Shown in pieces: positions 62,075-64,000 of a DNA stretch of 64,000 nt (position 1 is its first letter; the number at the start of each line of letters is the position of its first letter). The notes below the pieces were generated by a model, which had not been told where the DNA came from, did not search any database, and saw only the letters and a list, made by a program, of their open reading frames with translations. Where the stretch lies: NCBI GenBank assembly GCA_046318415.1, contig JBKCUK010000009.1, forward strand, positions 1 to 64,000, in the 5' to 3' direction. Made by a program: the position numbers and the translations under genes. Origin of the DNA: JBKCUK01 sp046318415 (lineage in GTDB: Bacteria > Pseudomonadota > Alphaproteobacteria > Caedimonadales > Caedimonadaceae).

Positions 62075-63244
62075 TTAGTCAAAGTGCTTGAACAATGTAC
62101 TCAGCGCATGGTCGGCATCACGGTGCTGGGCATACTCCAGGCGGGCCTCATAGACGGCAGCAAGGGTGTCCGGAATCACGGGGCGAAGGCTTTGCAAAGC
62201 CAGGGCTGCATCCTGGAATAGGCGATCATTGAGGGCTTGCTCAAAAAGGGCGCGGCAACTTTCAACGGGGTGCGGGTAATGGGCGACCAGCTCCTTGACC
62301 TTATGCAGGCGATCAAAGGGACTAAGACCCTCAAAAGCTTGGGCATAAAGCAGAGCATGTTTCGCCTCGGGATGCTGCTGCCATGCGTACTCAGCCATAC
62401 GACGCAGGCGGCGATGTTGCCCTTGGGCCAAAAGATAGGGCGCCAAAGCGTCAATGAGGGCAGTAGATGTGGGCAAGGCGGCATACGCGTCTTCAAGAAC
62501 GTCACGGGCGCGCACAGCCTGGCCCTGGGAGGCCAGTTGCGTCGCATACCTGACGATGGCTGGCCCAAAAACATTTGCCACCTCATGGGAGAGATTTTTT
62601 TGCGACTTGCTTAAAGTGTTCAGCAGCGCCAGCACATCTTGGGCGCGATCCAAATGACAAAGGGCCTGTACCCGAAGGGCGATGAACGCAACAGAATCGG
62701 TATCAAACGCGCTGCCTGCCTCCGCGAGCGACAGCGCCTCATGGACTTTTCCCTGGCACCACGCCATGCGCGCCAAGAAAAGGTAGGCCGGCGTGCGCCA
62801 CTTTTCATCCTGTAGCAGCGCTCTTAACGACATGTCGACTGTCCTGGGGTCTTGCGCATCGGGGCGATCAGCCAGCTCTGCAAAGAGGGCCACCGATCCC
62901 TCGCCAAGGTCTCGTAAGGATTCCAATGACTGCTGGTAAAGACTTGGAATTTGTAAGATACGCGCCTTAAGGAGATTCTCAAGACTTTGAAGTCGCCGCT
63001 GTTGGGCTTCACGGGCACGATGCTCGCGAAGGCGGGTTGGAAAATGCAAGACCCAGGTCATACCTTTTAAGATATAGGTTCCGGGTAAAAAAACGAGAAC
63101 CAACGCCCCCATGGCCACCCAGAGGGGCATTTCGACTTGATAGCCAAAAGCATCCAAAATGAGGCGTGCAGGATGAAGGGCTACCCACCACAAACCCAGG
63201 GCAAGGGCAACAAGCCCCAGACCTAGGAGAATCCATCGACTCAC
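62075..63244 (-). CDS. hemY: HemY-like TPR membrane protein
   Basis: The 389-residue protein has two N-terminal membrane helices (about 4-24 and 43-63), the HemY_N motif region (PTRLREHRAREAQQRRLQSL), and a run of TPR-like helices. HemY is found in the hem operon of proteobacteria, but its direct role in haem synthesis is unproven. GTG start overlaps the upstream gene by four bases (GTGA), as is typical next to alphaproteobacterial Mic60 genes. Confidence 0.88.
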   Translation of the reverse strand: MSRWILLGLGLVALALGLWWVALHPARLILDAFGYQVEMPLWVAMGALVLVFLPGTYILKGMTWVLHFPTRLREHRAREAQQRRLQSLENLLKARILQIPSLYQQSLESLRDLGEGSVALFAELADRPDAQDPRTVDMSLRALLQDEKWRTPAYLFLARMAWCQGKVHEALSLAEAGSAFDTDSVAFIALRVQALCHLDRAQDVLALLNTLSKSQKNLSHEVANVFGPAIVRYATQLASQGQAVRARDVLEDAYAALPTSTALIDALAPYLLAQGQHRRLRRMAEYAWQQHPEAKHALLYAQAFEGLSPFDRLHKVKELVAHYPHPVESCRALFEQALNDRLFQDAALALQSLRPVIPDTLAAVYEARLEYAQHRDADHALSTLFKHFD

Positions 63245-64000
63245 GACATCTGCCCTTTAAACAGCGCCTCCATAAATGTCGCTTCCAGTTCTTTAAGAAG
63301 TTCCGTCACCTCGGCGCGAGCCCGCGCATGGGCAATCCACTTTTCCAACATAGGACGCAAATTCGCATCTGCTTCCAATGCGCCTTCTGCTGTCTTAATC
63401 GCAGCACTCAGATTTCCCGCCTGCATCGCCTTCAAGAGATCTGCTTTGATGTCGGCGCTCGCCCCGTTGGTGGCGGCCTTTCCGATGTGAATGAGGGACT
63501 TCAGCTTATCCCACAGCTTTTGCAGCAATCCTGGCTCGCCCGAATTGTCAGGCCCAGAAAGGGTACGGGTTTTAAATTCCAGCGCCCGTGCTTGTTCAAA
63601 AAGCGCCATGGGTGTTGGAACTCCTAACTCGGCAAAAGCCTGCAACCGTCCCAAAAGCGCCTGCATCTCGGGCGCCGCTTCCCCAAGCGCACGCATCAAC
63701 GCCTCAAGTTCTGTCAGGAACGGACCACCATGCATCAGCGCCGAACGTAAATCGATATAGGCACGAAGTTTGCTGTGGTCAGGCACCGGAAACTTAGGCG
63801 CCTCTTGACCTTTGACCAGGTCTTTGAGGGCATTGACCACACTCTCTGCCGTGCTGACTTCGCCCGAGCTTTTTCCGGATGATTTTAGAGAGTCAACCTC
63901 TTGCTGCAAAGCCTGCACGCGCTTCTCCAGATCGGCAAGGTGCTCGGCTGTGGTTGCAAATTTTCCGGCCACCACATGGGACTTTGAGGTCATCATCACA
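63241..64000 (-). CDS. Mic60/mitofilin-like protein (C-terminal part)
   Basis: At least 252 residues are in the window; the N-terminus, with the expected membrane anchor, lies beyond the right edge. The visible part has a coiled coil (LADLEKRVQALQQEVDSL) and a helical C-terminal domain. In alphaproteobacteria the Mic60 gene directly precedes hemY, and it shapes inner-membrane invaginations in the same way as mitochondrial Mic60 shapes cristae. Context and layout support the call. The first visible GTG-ATG-ATG codons are probably internal. Confidence 0.75.
   Translation of the reverse strand, partial: VMMTSKSHVVAGKFATTAEHLADLEKRVQALQQEVDSLKSSGKSSGEVSTAESVVNALKDLVKGQEAPKFPVPDHSKLRAYIDLRSALMHGGPFLTELEALMRALGEAAPEMQALLGRLQAFAELGVPTPMALFEQARALEFKTRTLSGPDNSGEPGLLQKLWDKLKSLIHIGKAATNGASADIKADLLKAMQAGNLSAAIKTAEGALEADANLRPMLEKWIAHARARAEVTELLKELEATFMEALFKGQMS

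Overview
The window is a stretch of alphaproteobacterial chromosome. Gene content and context (DUF6468 and MotE flagellar genes, CheZ, SdhE beside recG, a Mic60-like gene fused by overlap to hemY, divK-type signalling) fit an alphaproteobacterium. The many secreted proteins with eukaryote-like features suggest an intracellular or protist-associated lineage such as the Holosporales. That placement is an inference from gene content; no rRNA gene is present to confirm it.

Layout. 1-1440: tail of a Gly-Asn repeat protein, two small AT-rich hypothetical genes and a strong terminator. 1520-1595: tRNA-Ala(GGC). 1649-10318: degenerate EAL protein and a divergent flagellar/chemotaxis region (flgF-flgG-flgA-flgH leftward; fliL-fliM-DUF6468-motE-cheY-cheZ rightward). 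10319-12505: gene-poor DNA with a decayed leucine-rich fragment, then a secreted LRR-like protein. 12713-16800: queuosine precursor transporter overlapping tgt, then upp and an aspartate aminotransferase. 16837-19419: two secreted-type hypotheticals, an overlooked 50-residue secreted peptide, and a gene whose signal peptide is cut off by a frameshift. 19490-28184: map-sfsA, cinA-like, a second LRR-like secreted protein with tandem repeats, uspA, ruvX-prfB (with the RF2 programmed frameshift), gloB-rpiB. 28211-34563: secreted F-box/NLS protein, a decayed tandem repeat, fliJ-fliI, an orphan ABC substrate-binding protein and a PAP2 phosphatase. 34684-40464: Sel1-like secreted protein, recG, secreted patatin, sdhE. 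40506-46684: a compact type IV pilus/type II secretion-like locus (two pseudopilins facing an ATPase-platform-assembly operon). 46803-52538: response regulator, REC-PAS-GGDEF diguanylate cyclase, tricorn protease. 52704-61163: 1061-residue secreted protein, M23 endopeptidase, mlaA-mlaC, Sel1-repeat protein. 61319-64000: uracil-DNA glycosylase-family protein, hemY and a partial Mic60-like gene.

The theme that ties the accessory genes together is a scattered set of large proteins with cleavable signal peptides, several cut just before Ser-Asp, followed by acidic low-complexity linkers and then LRR, Sel1, helical-repeat, patatin or F-box regions. Three unrelated members (28211-30436, 17990-19419, 59244-61163) carry a similar basic cluster resembling a monopartite nuclear localisation signal right after the signal peptide. 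One of them also has an F-box-like segment. Together with a Tgt that appears to have the queuine-type pocket substitution next to a queuosine-precursor transporter, this suggests a bacterium that modifies, and feeds from, a eukaryotic host cell. The chromosomal backbone genes between these islands look ordinary and intact.
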